Notes: generated by a model from the letters alone, not told the origin. Shown: positions 12,752 to 26,233, numbered from the stretch's first letter. The stretch: DNA of 64,000 nt from Caprella mutica (GCA_947561585.1 CANNZV010001171.1:112109-176108), one strand, 5' to 3'. Translations and numbers: made by a program.

Positions 12752-13119
12752 TAAGATACATTAACTTACAAGGTATGCTTTGCCTTTTAGACTCTTCTTC
12801 GCATAAACAAATAGGCACATACGAACGCACAGATTCTGTAGAAAAAGAATTAAGAGAAGGAAAACAAACTAACAATATGCTTATAGCTGACAAAATTCTG
12901 CACTAGTCAAAGAAAACCACACGAAAATACGATGGTTCCTGTTAAAGTTGTGAATATTTTAATTTCGTGCCCGCTTTTTTGACTCATACTGTATATAGTA
13001 TGTAATGTAATATTGCAGGGTCACATCTGTGCGTTCGTATGTTTGTATTTGTTTATGCGCAGAAGAGTCTAAAATTCATATCGAGGCATTTGTTATATCT
13101 TCTAAGTTAATATATCTTG
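12752..13119. mobile_element. Inverted-repeat element abutting the 16-bp array
   Basis: Bases 12752-12836 and 13026-13119 are inverse copies over about 85-95 bases, sharing TTTTAGACTCTTCT, GCATAAACAAATA and CATACGAACGCACAGAT. The right arm ends about 15 bases before the first copies of the 16-bp unit. The element may be part of the same inverted structure as the array, or an older insertion at its edge. No protein is encoded. Confidence 0.7.
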
Positions 13120-13134
13120 AGGATAATCAAGTGT

Positions 13135-16100
13135 GGAGACGTTCCGTCGACAATACGTTTCGTCGACAAGATGTTTCGTCGACAAGACGTTTCGTCGACA
13201 AGATGTTTCGTCGACAAGACGTTCCGTCGACAAGATGTTTGGTCGACATGACGTTTCGTCGACAAGACATTTAGTCGACAAGACGTTTCGTAGACAAGAC
13301 GTTACGTCGACAAGACGCTTCGTCGACAAAACGTTTCGTTGACGAGACGTTTTGTCAACAACACGTTCCGTCGACAAGACGTTCCGTCGTCAAAACGTTT
13401 CGTCGATAAGACGTTTCGTCGACAAGACGTTTCGTCGACAAGACGTTTAGTCGACAAGACGTTTCGTCGACAAGACGTTTCGTCGACAAGACGTTTCGTC
13501 GACAAGACGTTTCGTCGACAAGACGTTTCGTCGACAAGACGTTCCGTCGACAAGACGTTCCGTCGACAAGACGTTCCGTCGACAAGACGTTTCGTCGAAA
13601 AGACATTTTGTCGACAAGACGTTCCGTCGACAAGACGTTCCATCGACAATACGTTTCGTCGACAAGACATTTCGTCGACAAGATGTTTCGTCGACAAGAC
13701 GTTTCGTCGACAAGATGTTTCGTCGATAAGACGTTTTGTCGACAAGACGTTTTGTCGATAAGACGTTTCGTCGATAAGACGCTTCGTCGATAAGACGTTT
13801 CGTCGATTAGACGTTTCGTCGACAAGACGTTTCATCGACAAGACGTTTCGTCGACAAGAAGTTCCGTAGACAAGACGTTCCGTCGACAAGACGTTCCGTC
13901 GAAAGACGTTTCGTCAACAAGACGTTTCGTCGACAAGACGTTTTGTCGACAAGACGTTTTGTCGACAAGATGTTTCGTCGACAAGACGTTTAGTCGACAA
14001 GACGTTTAGTCGACAAGACGTTTCGTCGACAAGACGTTTCGTCGACAAGACGTTTCGTCGACAAGACGTTTTGTCGACAAGATGTTTTGTCAACAAGACG
14101 TTTCGTCGACAAGACCTTCCGTCGACAAGACGTTTCGTCGGCAAGACGTTTCGTCGACAGGACGTTCCGTCGATAAGACTTTTCGTCGACCAGACGTTTC
14201 GTCGACAAGACGTTTCGTCGACAAGACGTTTCGTCGACAAGACGTTTCGTCGACATGACGTTTCGTCGACAAGAAATCCTGTCGACAAGACGCTTCATCT
14301 ACAAGAAGTTTCGTCGACAAGACGTTCCGTCGACAAGACGTTTCGTCAACAAGACATTTCGTCGACAAGACGTTTCGTCGACAAGACGTTTCGTCAACAA
14401 GACGATTCGCCAACAAGACGTTTCGTCGACATGACGTTTCGTCTACAAGACGTCCCGTCGACAAGACGTTTCGTCGACCAGAAGTTTCGTCGACAAGACG
14501 TTTCGCCAACATGACGTTTCGTCAACAAGACGTTTCGTCGACATGACGTTTCGTCGACAAGACGTCCCGTCGACAAGACGCTTCGTCGACAAGAAGTTTT
14601 GTCGACAAGACGTTCCGTCGACAAGACGTTTCGTCAACAAGACATTTCGTCGACAAGACGTTCCGTCGACAAGACGTTCCGTCGACCAGACGTTCCGTCG
14701 ACAAGACGTTCCGTCGACAAGACGTTCCGTCGACAAGACGTTCCGTCGACAAGACGTTCCGTCGACAAGACGTTCCGTCGACAAGACGTTCCGTCGACAA
14801 GACGTTCCGTCGACAAGACGTTCCGTCGACAAGACGTTCCGTCGACAAGACGCTTCGTCGACAAGACGTTTCGTCAAAAAGACGATTCCTCGACAAGATG
14901 TTTCGTCGACAAGAGGTTTAGTCGACAAGACGTTTAGTCGACAAGACGTTTCGTCGACAAGATGTTTCGTCGACAAGACGTTCCGTCGACAAGACGTTTC
15001 GTCGACAAGACTTTTCGTCGACAAGACGTTCCGTCGACAAGACGTTTCGTCGACAAGACGTTCCGTCGACAAGACATTTCGTTGACAAGACGTTCCGGCG
15101 ACAAGACGTTTCTTCGACTTGACGTTCCATCGACAAGAAGTTTCGTCGACAAGACAATTCGTCGACAAGACGTTTCGTCGGCAAGACGTTTCGTCGACAG
15201 GACGTTCCGTCGATAAGACGTTTCGTCGACCAGACGTTTCGTCGACAAGACGTTCCGTCGACAATACGTTTCGTCGACGAGACGTTTCATTGACAAGACG
15301 TTTCATAGACAAGACGTTCCGTCGACAATACGTTTCGTCGACAAGATGTTTTGTCGACAAGACGTTTCGTCGACAAGATGTTTCGTCGACAAGACGTTCC
15401 GTCGACAAGACGTTTGGTCGACAAGACGTTTCGTCGACAAGACATTTAGTCGACAAGACGTTTCGTCGACAAGACGTTACGTCGACAAGACGCTTCGTCG
15501 ACAAAACGTTTCGTTGACGAGACGTTTTGTCGACAAGACGTTCCGTCGACAAGACGTTCCGTCGTCAAGACGTTTCGTCGAAAAGACGTTTCGTCGACAA
15601 GACGTTTCGTCGACAAGACGTTTCGTCGACAAGACGTTTCGTCGACAAGACGTTTCGTCGACAAGACGTTTCGTCGACAAGACGTTTCGTCGACAAGACA
15701 AGACGTTTCGTCGACAAGACGTTCCGTCGACAAGACGTTCCGTCGACAAGACGTTCCGTCGACAAGACGTTTCGTCGACAAGACATTTTGTCGACAAAAC
15801 GTTCCGTCGACAAGACGTTCCGTCGACAAGACGTTCCGTCGACAAGACGTTCCGTCGACAAGACGTTCCGTCGACAAGACGTTCCGTCGACAAGACGTTC
15901 CGTCGACAATACGTTTCGTCGACAAGACATTTCATCGACAAGATGTTTCGTCGACAAGACGTTTCGTCGACAAGATGTTTCGTCGATAAGACGTTTTGTC
16001 GACAAGACGTTTTGTCGATAAGACGTTTCGTCGATAAGACGCTTCGTCGATAAGACGTTTCGTCGATTAGACGTTTCGTCGACAAGACGTTTCGTCAACA

Positions 16101-19100
16101 AGACGATTCGCCAACAAGACGTTTCGTCGACATGATGTTTCGTCGACAAGATGTCCCGTCGACAAGACGTTTCGTCGACCAGAAGTTTCGTCGACAAGAC
16201 GTTTCGCCAACATGACGTTTCGTCAACAAGACGTTTCGTCGACATGACGTTTCGTCGACAAGACGTCCCGTCGACAAGACGCTTCGTCGACAAGAAGTTT
16301 TGTCGACAAGACGTTCCGTCGACAAGACGTTTCGTCAACAAGACATTTCGTCGACAAGACGTTCCGTCGACAAGACGTTCCGTCGACCAGACGTTCCGTC
16401 GACAAGACGTTCCGTCGACAAGACGTTCCGTCGACAAGACGTTCCGTCGACAAGACGTTCCGTCGACAAGACGTTCCGTCGACAAGACGTTCCGTCGACA
16501 AGACGTTCCGTCGACAAGACGTTCCGTCTACAAGACGCTTCGTCGACAAGACGTTTCGTCAATAAGACGATTCCTCGACAAGACGTTTCGTCGACAAGAC
16601 GTTTAGTCGACAAGACGTTTAGTCGACAAGACGTTTCGTCGACAAGATGTTTCGTCGACAAGACGTTCCGTCGACAAGACGTTTCGTCGACAAGACTTTT
16701 CGTCGACAAGACGTTCCGTCGACAAGACGTTTCGTCGACAAGACGTTCCGTCGACAAGACATTTCGTTGACAAGACGTTCCGGCGACAAGACGTTTCTTC
16801 GACTTGACGTTCCATCGACAAGAAGTTTCGTCGACAAGACAATTCGTCGACAAGACGTTTCGTCGGCAAGACGTTTCGTCGACAGGACGTTCCGTCGATA
16901 AGACGTTTCGTCGACCAGACGTTTCGTCGACAAGACGTTCCGTCGACAATACGTTTCGTCGACGAGACGTTTCATTGACAAGACGTTTCATAGACAAGAC
17001 GTTCCGTCGACAATACGTTTCGTCGACAAGATGTTTTGTCGACAAGACGTTTCGTCGACAAGATGTTTCGTCGACAAGACGTTCCGTCGACAAGACGTTT
17101 GGTCGACAAGACGTTTCGTCGACAAGACATTTAGTCGACAAGACGTTTCGTCGACAAGACGTTACGTCGACAAGACGCTTCGTCGACAAAACGTTTCGTT
17201 GACGAGACGTTTTGTCGACAAGACGTTCTGTCGACAAGACGTTCCGTCGTCAAGACGTTTCGTCGAAAATACGTTTCGTCGACAAGACGTTTCGTCGACA
17301 AGACGTTTCGTCGACAAGACGTTTCGTCGACAAGACGTTTCGTCTACAAGACAAGACGTTTCGTCGACAAGACGTTCCGTCGACAAGACGTTCCGTCGAC
17401 AAGACGTTCCGTCGACAAGACGTTTCGTCGACAAGACATTTTGTCGACAAGACGTTCCGTCGACAAGACGTTCCGTCGACAAGACGTTCCGTCGACAATA
17501 CGTTTCGTCGACAAGACATTTCATCGACAAGATGTTTCGTCGACAAGACGTTTCGTCGACAAGATGTTTCGTCGATAAGACGTTTTGTCGACAAGACGTT
17601 TTGTCGATAAGACGTTTCGTCGATAAGACGCTTCGTCGATAAGACGTTTCGTCGATTAGACGTTTCGTCGACAAGAGGTTTCGTCGACAAGACGTTTCGT
17701 CGACAAGACGTTTCGTCGACAAGACGTTTCGTCGACAAGACGTTTCGTCGACTAGACGTTCCGTCGACAAGACGTTCCGTCGACAAGACGTTCCGTCGAC
17801 AAGACGTTCCGTCGACAAGACGTTTCGTCAACAAGAGGTTTCGTCGACAAGACGTTTTGTCGACAAGACGTTTTGTCGACAAGACGTTTCGTCGACAAGA
17901 CGTTTCGTCGACAAGACGTTTAGTCGACAAGACGTTTAGTCGACAAGACGTTTCGTCGACAAGACGTTTTGTCGACAAGATGTTTTGTCAACAAGACGTT
18001 TCGTCGACAAGACCTTCCGTCGACAAAACGTTTCGTCGGCAAGACGTTTCGTCGACAGGACGTTCCGTCGATAAGACTTTTCGTCGACCAGACGTTTCGT
18101 CGACAAGACGTTTCGTCGACAAGACGTTTCGTCGACAAGAAATCCCGTCGACAAGACGCTTCATCGACAAGAAGTTTCGTCGACAAGACGTTCCGTCGAC
18201 AAGACGTTTCGTCAACAAGACATTTCGTCGACAAGACGTTTCGTCGACAAGACGTTTCGTCAACAAGACGATTCGTCAACAAGACGTTTCGTCGACATGA
18301 CGTTTCGTCGACAAGACGTCCCGTCGACAAGACGTCCCGTCGACAAGACGTTTCGTCGACCAGAAGTTTCGTCGACTAGACGTTTCATTAACATGACGTT
18401 TCGTCAACAAGACGTTTCGTCGACATGACGTTTCGTCGACAAGACGTCCCGTCGACAAGACGCTTCGTCGACAAGACGTTTCGTCAACAAGACATTTCGT
18501 CGACAAGACGTTCCGTCGACAAGACGTTCCGTCGACAAGACGTTCCGTCGACAAGACGTTCCGTCGACAAGACGTTTCGTCGACAAGACGTTTCGTCAAC
18601 AAGACGATTCGTCGACAAGACGTTTCGTCGACAAGACGTTTAGTCGACAAGACGTTTCGTCGACAAGATGTTTCGTCGAAAAGACGTTTCGTCGACAAGA
18701 CGTTTCGTCAATAAGACGTTTCGTCGACAAGACGTTTCGTCGACAAGACGTTTCGTCGACAAGACGTTCCGTCGACAAGACGTTTGGTCGACAAGACGTT
18801 TCGTCGACAAGACGTTTAGTCGACAAGACGTTTCGTCAACAAGACGTTACGTCGACAAGACGCTTTGTCGACAAAACGTTTCGTTGACAAGACGTTTTGT
18901 CGACAAGACGTTCCGTCGTCAAGACGTTTCGTCGATAAGACGTTTCGTCGATAAAACGTTTTGTCGACAAGACGTTCCGTCGTCAAGACGTTTCGTCGAT
19001 AAGACGTTTCGTCGACAAGACGTTTCGTCGACAAGACGTTTCGTCGACAAGACGTTTTGTCGACAAGACGTTTCGTCGACAAGACGTTTCGTCGACAAGA

Positions 19101-20065
19101 CGTTTCGTCGACAAGACGTTTCGTCGACAAGACGTTTCGTCGACAAGACGTTTCGTCGACAAGACGTTTCGTCGACAAGACGTTCCGTCGACAAGACGTT
19201 CCGTCGACAAGACGTTCCGTCGACAAGACGCTTCATCGACAAGACGTTTCGTCAACAAGACGTTCCGTCGACAAGACATTTCGTCGACAAGACGTTTCGT
19301 CGACAAGATGTTTCGTCGACAAGACGTTTCGTCGACAAGACGTTTCGTCGACAAGACGTTCCGTCGACAAGACGTTCCGTCGACAAGACGTTCCGTCGAC
19401 AAGACGTTCCGTCGACAAGACGTTTCGTCGACAAGACGTTCCGTCGACAAGACGTTTCGTCGACAAGACATTTTGTTGACAAGACGTTCCGTCGACAAGA
19501 CGTTCCGTCGACAAGACGTTCCGTCGACAAGACGTTCCGTCGACAATACGTTTCGTCGACAAGACATTTCGTCGACAAGACGTTTCGTCGACAAGACGTT
19601 TCGTCGACAAGATGTTTCGTCGATAAGACGTTTCGTCGACAAGACGTTTCGTCGACAAGACGTTTTGTCGATAAGACGTTTCGTCGATAAGACGCTTCGT
19701 CGATAAGACGTTTAGTCGACAAGACGTTTCGTCGACAAGACGTTTCGTCGACAAGACGTTCCGTCGACAAGACGTTCCGTCGACAAGACGTTCCGTCGAC
19801 AAGATGTTCCGTCGACAAGACGTTCCGTCGACAAGACGTTCCGTCGACAAGACGTTCCGTCGACAAGACGTTCCGTCGACAAGACGTTTCGTCGACAAGA
19901 CGTTTCGTCGACAAGACGTTCCGTCGACAAGACGTTCCGTCGACAAAACGTTTCGTCGACAAGACGTTCCGTCGACAAGACGTTCCGTCGACAAGACGTT
20001 CCGTCGACAAGACGTTCCGTCGACAAGACGTTCCGTCGACAAGACGTTTTGTCGGCAAGACGTTG
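13135..20065 (+). repeat. 16-bp CpG-rich minisatellite, about 430 copies
   Basis: A continuous array of 16-base units, consensus GTCGACAAGACGTTTC with a major variant ending TTCC. Each unit carries three CpG sites in an otherwise AT-rich region, and the palindrome GTCGAC. The TTCC variant is clustered (for example 14650-14850, 16360-16510 and 19740-20040), which points to local block amplification. A block at about 14.9-15.55 kb is repeated 1685 bases downstream, and part of it also occurs 2175 bases upstream. Many frames on both strands stay open (up to 340 codons at 18668-19690) as a 16-residue repeat read RRFVDKTFRRQDVSST. This follows from unit length and lack of stops, and I do not call genes. 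Confidence 0.97.
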
Positions 20066-20402
20066 ACACAAATTTTCATAAAGGGGATACTAACACACTC
20101 TAATGTTTCAAAACATGTACTTTAACAGAATAATGAAGTATCAAACGATCAAATTACAAAATAGAATAATGTTGAGGAGGAAAACTATTAGATTCAGTCG
20201 TTTTTTTACTTTAATACTAAATGAAAACTACTCAATAATATCAAATTATTTTAAAGTATTCAAAATTTTTGGGGCGAGTTACGTTTGTGATTTTCAAAAT
20301 TTACCATTGTTCTATTTAGTAATTTGATACATTATTCTGTTAAAGTACATGTTTTGTAACATTAGAGTGTGTTAATATCCCCTTTTCGAAAATTTGTCAA
20401 CG
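20064..20402. other. Inverted repeat at the array junction, 80-85 bp arms
   Basis: Bases 20064-20146 and 20322-20402 are near-identical inverse copies; both carry ACACACTCTAATGTT, CATGTACTTTAACAGA and AAAGGGGAT. The loop of about 175 bases holds no recognisable gene. The left arm begins exactly where the 16-bp array stops, and the right arm ends where units of the opposite orientation begin. The junction is therefore part of a larger palindrome: array, inverted arm, loop, inverted arm, reversed array. Confidence 0.9.
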
Positions 20403-20508
20403 AAACGTCTTGTCGACGGAAAGTCCTGTCGATGAAACATCTTGTCAACGAAACATCTGTCGGTGAAACGCATTTCGAATAATCGACAAAACGTCTGTCA
20501 ACAGATAA
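20395..20508 (-). repeat. Reversed remnant of the 16-bp minisatellite
   Basis: About six to seven degraded copies of the complement of the main unit, such as ACGAAACGTCTTGTCGAC, with more substitutions and small deletions than the long array. It is the short partner arm of the 6.9-kb array across the inverted junction. Confidence 0.85.
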
Positions 20509-23500
20509 TCTAGCTAATGTTGAACTCAGTCAGTTTATTCCCATAAAATAAAGTTAAAGCATTCGATTCTAAAAAGAACAAATAACATACCTTGTTTCTA
20601 TGTAATAATAATTATCCCGGGTCACCGAAGAGTGTTTCACAACAAAACTGTAATCATCTTAATATGAAGCTGCCGCAATACTCTACCTTGCAGATAATAT
20701 ACCTTGCTTCAATCTGATTCACAAATAACGGGCAAACTACAGTTTCACACAATAATTTCTATTATTGCTTCTTGACATTATTTATACTACACATCTGTTC
20801 TCAGCTCGTTGAGCTTTTTCCTATTCACTCTCATGCAGTGGGACCATGATTGAACCTTACAAGTTTTAGAGGGAACTGTACTTTATTACAGTGCATATTT
20901 GGCCTCTGAACACATTCTATTTCTGTCGAAAATGGACATAGGAAACCAAATAGATGTTGCACAATTTCACAGAGAAATTCTTTAGATATGTTTGTCGGAA
21001 TATAAATAACTGCAGGACACCTTGCTACATTTTCTATTCTTATTCTGTGTAATTATGGTATCACGCAGTCTATGTACTTCAAACGACGAATACACATTAG
21101 TAAGAAATGGTAATTTAAATGATTATCCTAATAAGTAAAAGTTAAAAAATGATAAATTATTGATAACAAATATTGATTTTTCTTAGTTATATGAACCGTG
21201 AAATTAATTAGAAAATGATTTTTTAAAATAGATAAGATTGGTGCATGACTAATTTCTTCATGGATTCACTTTCCTTTCTGACTGCTTCTTTTAGTCCCTT
21301 GTAGTTAATTTCCTTTTGACGTCATCGTTACTCTACCTATATAATAATATATAAATTCTAACACAAGTTCCCCTGATATCATAGATATAATTAATACACC
21401 AATTCTATATTATATCCCTGATATAGGATATACACTGCAATCCTGAACAATATCCCTAGGCAATGTATCACATTCTAGCGTTAGACTAACGAGGTCTCAA
21501 GTCACACTGCCGTGAATCAATATCCTTACTTCGTGATGTCTTGAATAAATGATGCCAAGTGACTTCATTTAAAGGAATTCCTTATTTTCAATAGATATAA
21601 CTTCAAGAAAACTTTCAAGGGCGATTATTATGATAAAGCAAAGAATATTCAAAAGTTTAGAAATAAAAATAAATCTAATGAAAAGTTATTACCGTTAATT
21701 ATCAACTGGAGGAGGTAGTGTTTATGTTTTTTTCTGTACACAATTAATTACCAAATTATTAAATACAAATCATGTATTTAAAAGTACAGTATGAATATAA
21801 ACAGTCTATTTACAGTACTAGAGATATATAATAAAGTACTAGTGTATACATAATAGAATTACTATGTAATTAAGTTAGCTGTTGAATACAACAAAATAAA
21901 ACAATCTATAAAGAATATTCATTATTGTACTAATGAGAAACAAGAACTTGATGAGGTCTTGCGATTTCTCCATTGTTTAGTGGTTTGTTCAGGAGACAAT
22001 TAAACTGTCTTTACATCATCAATAGATTGAAGAATTCTCTCTTTTCACACTTGATTGTTACGAGGGGTTGTTACGTGTTTCAAACGCTTGCGTAACTTTC
22101 GGACTTGAAACTAGTTGCAGGAAAGAAACTTGTACAACTATGATAACAGAGTCACAACGGAACAAGCAGTCTTGTGAAGAAGTGGTATAATGATGTAGTA
22201 ACTTAGGTATACATTTGGTTGCTCATATCTAGGTAGATTTTTTAGAAATCTTAAAACACTTTCCGATATAATTTGTATACAATGGAAGAAACACTCAACG
22301 AGTCAAACTATTTGATCTAAACGTTCAAATTTTAGATCGTACAATAAAGTTCTTCAAATTTCTATCAATTCTCTATCCATCAACATAAACATCTTCCATT
22401 TATTCCTAAAACAAAAAACATCGCTCTTTATCCAGTCAACCTTTTATTCATTTCATGCTCGCCTAGACATTACCCATCAATTCTAATGATGAATCTCTGT
22501 AAAATTTAAAGCCATTCCTGCAGCCTCAGTGAAAGTATTTTATAATTTTCAGCACCGAAATACCCCGAATATTCCCATTGAAAGCTGCCTAATCCGTAGA
22601 AGTGGCACACAAACCATGTCAGCTTAAAATATAGCCACAATTATCGGAAGTAAAACCGCAAATGTTTTATTGAACAATTTTTACTGCCATATGAAAACAA
22701 ACTTGAATGGTTTTCAACATTTTATGATTTGTTAATTGAAGATAAGGGACGATTGGATGGTCCTCTAGTTGTATGGTAACAACATTCAAAAAACTATTCA
22801 ATCCAATCAGTTATTAAATGAAAAATTAATTTTAAGGATTGTTATTGTAATTTATTACCAATTATATTAATTTAAGAGATATTTTTTAACATCTACAATT
22901 ACAATTTAATTGTATTTTATTTTTATGTATTTAATATATCAACACGTACCTATAGATTGAGTTTCTACTAAAAACAATACTGTATAGTTCAACCAAGCTA
23001 GGATTAATTATTCTGTTTGAAGTATTTTAATCAATGCACTAATATTACTGGTTAATGAAGTAATATCACATCTGAACCAAATCCCCCTTTCCCACATATG
23101 ATTCACAACATGTCGCTCGTCATTCCTGATGCCTGTGATAATTATATACTAATATTGTCGTGTGTAGCCTATCGAATTATGCAAATTTGTTGGTGTGTAA
23201 TGATTGACTTAGGGTTGGATGCATTAGAGAAGCTAAGACAAAGCCATGGGAGTCGTTACCGCGTGAGCAGTAAGTGGATTACATCTTCGCTAATGAACCC
23301 CTGAGCAGCCAACCAGAACTGAAAAACGAGCTCAGGAACCCTCGTGCAGAGCATTGTGTAACATCATTGAGAGCTATAGGCAGAATAGAGGTACAACTTC
23401 GGGGAGTAAGTAACCAGTTTGATTTGATCGCTCATGAATAATGAAACTAGTTATGATTGCTTAGAGTTTGTTGAAGAGAATCTGGGGTCTATCCCTCCTT

Positions 23501-24755
23501 TTGATTTCATTATAATAAATTTAGTCTTTGATATTAAGTTTGAATACCATTGTTCGTTTCTCAGGTAAATGGTTGAAACAAGTCAAGAAAAGAATGGATA
23601 CTTTGCGTGCATACACCGTAGACTTATTTATCGTAGACTTATTTAATTATATCTCATAGTCTTGTGGCTTGAATCCTCTTTAGGAAAGTGATATCTTCTA
23701 ATTTTGTCCTAACCCGTTATATTTGGATGTCTGAACCTTATAATTTCTATCTATCTATAATAATTGATCTAACATTTTGTTGAATAATGTGAAATGATAT
23801 TGGATTATATGAATTTTTTGACACAAATTTGTAACTGTAGTTTGACAAAAAGGCAAAGAAAGAATAAAGTTTTCTCATTGAGTAATTTTTAAACTCATTC
23901 ATGATAAATGGAATGCCGTGACTTCTGAAACTAAAATTGAACCAACATGCAATGTTAGCTTCAAAATATATTTACATATATGTTGTTTAAGAATATTTAA
24001 TTTATTAGGAGTACTAGTTGAGTAACCGAAGATATTTCCTTTTCCATAGTTTCCTTCTTTTTGCCGCATTGCTCATAAATGCAGAAATGGAATTAAGCTT
24101 CTCCGGCCATGCAGGCATCTTCTTAGACTTGTTAGAGAGTATCTAATGATGCGTAAACTGATGTGAAAGAAGAGTGAAGGGGGGAGGAAGAAGATTAATA
24201 GAAAACCCTATTTAATCTCATAAGTCTCTGTCATAATCTATTCTCTCTATACGCTGTTAAGAAATGTTCTAGGAATTGTTGAAAATATTCAAAAGTTTGA
24301 AAAAGAGGATATACAAAATGGATGGTCTACGATTTTAATTCGCTGTATTTGTGAAATTAATATATAATATAATAACTGATGCATCACGTTGACAAATGGG
24401 AAAAAAGTAAATCCAATGAACAATAGATACATGTATTTCAATTATAGCTGAATGAAGCAATTGCATATAATATTAATATTGGTGAGTCATGTAAACATGT
24501 ACCGACATTCAGTTGTGACGTAATTTCCTCACTCATATAACTATGTATCCATGATACAAATAATGTCGCCTAAATGTCAAAAATGGTGTAAAACTGTGCG
24601 GGACAATTTATTCCATCGTAGGCGTCCAATTCGCGTTTGTTAATTACGGTGTTGATTGCTTCAAAAAGAGCTATATTATAGTGTGGATTGCGCTTTGAAT
24701 TAAAACTGCAGGATATGACTTTATATATTTGAGATAGAGTTACCATTTTTGTTTT
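20509..24755. other. Long AT-rich stretch, no gene recognised
   Basis: Both strands were read. Apart from the R1 fragment at 21255-21335, I see no supportable gene. The 68-residue frame at 23098-23304 contains no motif I recognise. Confidence 0.45.
21255..21335 (+). repeat. Dispersed repeat R1, partial copy 2
   Basis: Shares TTCATGGA, then CACTTTCCTTTCTGACTGC and a following block with the copies at 3645-3870 and 58919-59162. Only about a third of the longer copies is present. Confidence 0.6.
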
Positions 24756-24759
24756 GAAT

Positions 24760-25060
24760 TAATACACCGCAACAGTAAAATATTAAAACTGAACACATTT
24801 TTTTGGCCCCGCTTTTGTTACAACCCAGTCTTATGAAATCTGTAATAATTGAGATGCATGTCTCGAAGTTATTACATTTCATAAACATAGAAAACAGATT
24901 TTGTTTAGTGGTATCTCTTTCACAGTAACTACAACAAACATCAATATTATTGTTCAAAAAGGTTATTAGAATCAATATATGTAGGGTCAGAAATAATTAA
25001 TTTATAACATTTTTTTTAGCAGTAATTACATAAAACACATATACATGATATATGTATATA
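24760..25060 (+). mobile_element. Arm T, left copy of a long inverted pair
   Basis: About 300 bases similar, in inverse orientation, to 28512-28805; shared words include AAATCTGTAATAAT, GCATGTCTCGAAGTTATTA and ACATGATA. A third, shorter copy lies in direct orientation at 29203-29360. The two long arms define a structure of about 4 kb that contains the inverted arrays and arm pair listed below. The minus-strand frame at 24721-24975 within it is probably incidental. Confidence 0.75.
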
Positions 25061-25071
25061 ATATACGTTAC

Positions 25072-25447
25072 CTGGAAAATTCATCGCTGGTAAATTCATC
25101 GCATGGTGAATTCATTGCATGGTGAATTCATCGCACGGTAAATTCATCGCATGGTAAATTCATCGCACGGTAAATTCATCGCATGGTGAATTCATTGCAT
25201 GGTAAATTCATCGCATGGTAAATTCATCGCATGGTAAATTCATCGCATGGTGAATTCATCGCATGGTAAATTCATCGCATGGTAAATTCATCGCATGGTA
25301 AATCCATCGCATGATACATTCATCGCATGGTAAATTCATCGCATGGTAAATTCATCGCATTGTAAATTCATCGCATTGTAAATTCATCGCATGGTAAATT
25401 CATCGCATTGTAAATTCATCGCATGGTAAATTCATCACATAGTACAT
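25072..25447 (+). repeat. 16-bp minisatellite, left arm of an inverted pair
   Basis: About 23 copies of CATGGTAAATTCATCG with single-base variants. The same unit, complemented, forms the array at 26234-26762. The two face each other across a loop of about 790 bases (25448-26233) in which I recognise no gene. Confidence 0.95.
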
Positions 25448-26233
25448 TATAAATATAAATCATTTAACAAAAATAAACACTTAGGAAATATCTTACCACA
25501 TGCAAACAATTACAAGAATTTTGTTTAATATTTTATTACAACCACCAGTTAGTAGTTACAGTTGACATTAATCTGTTTGCAATGAGTTGTGTTTAATATA
25601 TTGATGGCAACGAATAAAACTCAAACAACTTTTAGTTACTCTAAATTCAGCTCGAATTTAGTAATTTTATTTCGACAAAAGTGGTGTTGGGAGAGCTTCT
25701 AGGTACCGGTGGTGTACTATACCGGATATTTTTGATAGTATTTTATTTTGTAATTGGGTTTTTGACCCCCGGATATTTTTTTGAACATTTTTTGGCCTGT
25801 CACCATCAGCAAGACTGGTTCAAGTCTACTGAGACAATTTGGCTTCGCTGAGCATACTTTCACAGGGACACTATTGTAGCATTGAATGTGGTGTATTTTC
25901 AAACAGGTGTAGCATTTATAGTTATGTTGCTGTTCAAACTATGAGTATAGTTAAGCAAATACGTAATTTGAGAAATAATATAAATTGAAATTAATGAACA
26001 ATTTACATAATTATATAGTAATCATTTATTGCATATTTCAATCTAATAAATATTTTTAAATTCAATAATTATCATATGATTTCTATATATGAAAATTAGT
26101 TCACATTCTATTACTAAAAATTTGATCATTTAAAATAAACTAACAGCTGGGATTTGCACAAACAAGTTACCCTAATCCAGTGAAAAATAAAGTTAGGTAA
26201 ACAAAGTGCTTATATAAGTTAATCAATAAATAA
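25448..26233. other. Loop between the two inverted 16-bp arrays
   Basis: AT-rich. A CCGGATATTTTT word occurs twice about 50 bases apart near 25.72-25.78 kb. The 61-codon minus-strand frame at 25717-25902 has no recognisable motif. Confidence 0.45.

Noticed and set aside
18668..19690. 340-codon plus-strand frame as an Arg/Asp-rich repeat protein
   Set aside because: Equivalent frames are open in several phases on both strands across the whole 16-bp array, and none has a unique start or end region.
13135..20065. CRISPR-like array
   Set aside because: The repeats are contiguous with no spacers, and the context is an animal genome.
23098..23304. Small gene of 68 codons
   Set aside because: No motif, no homologous family recognised and no supporting splice or promoter context; indistinguishable from chance.
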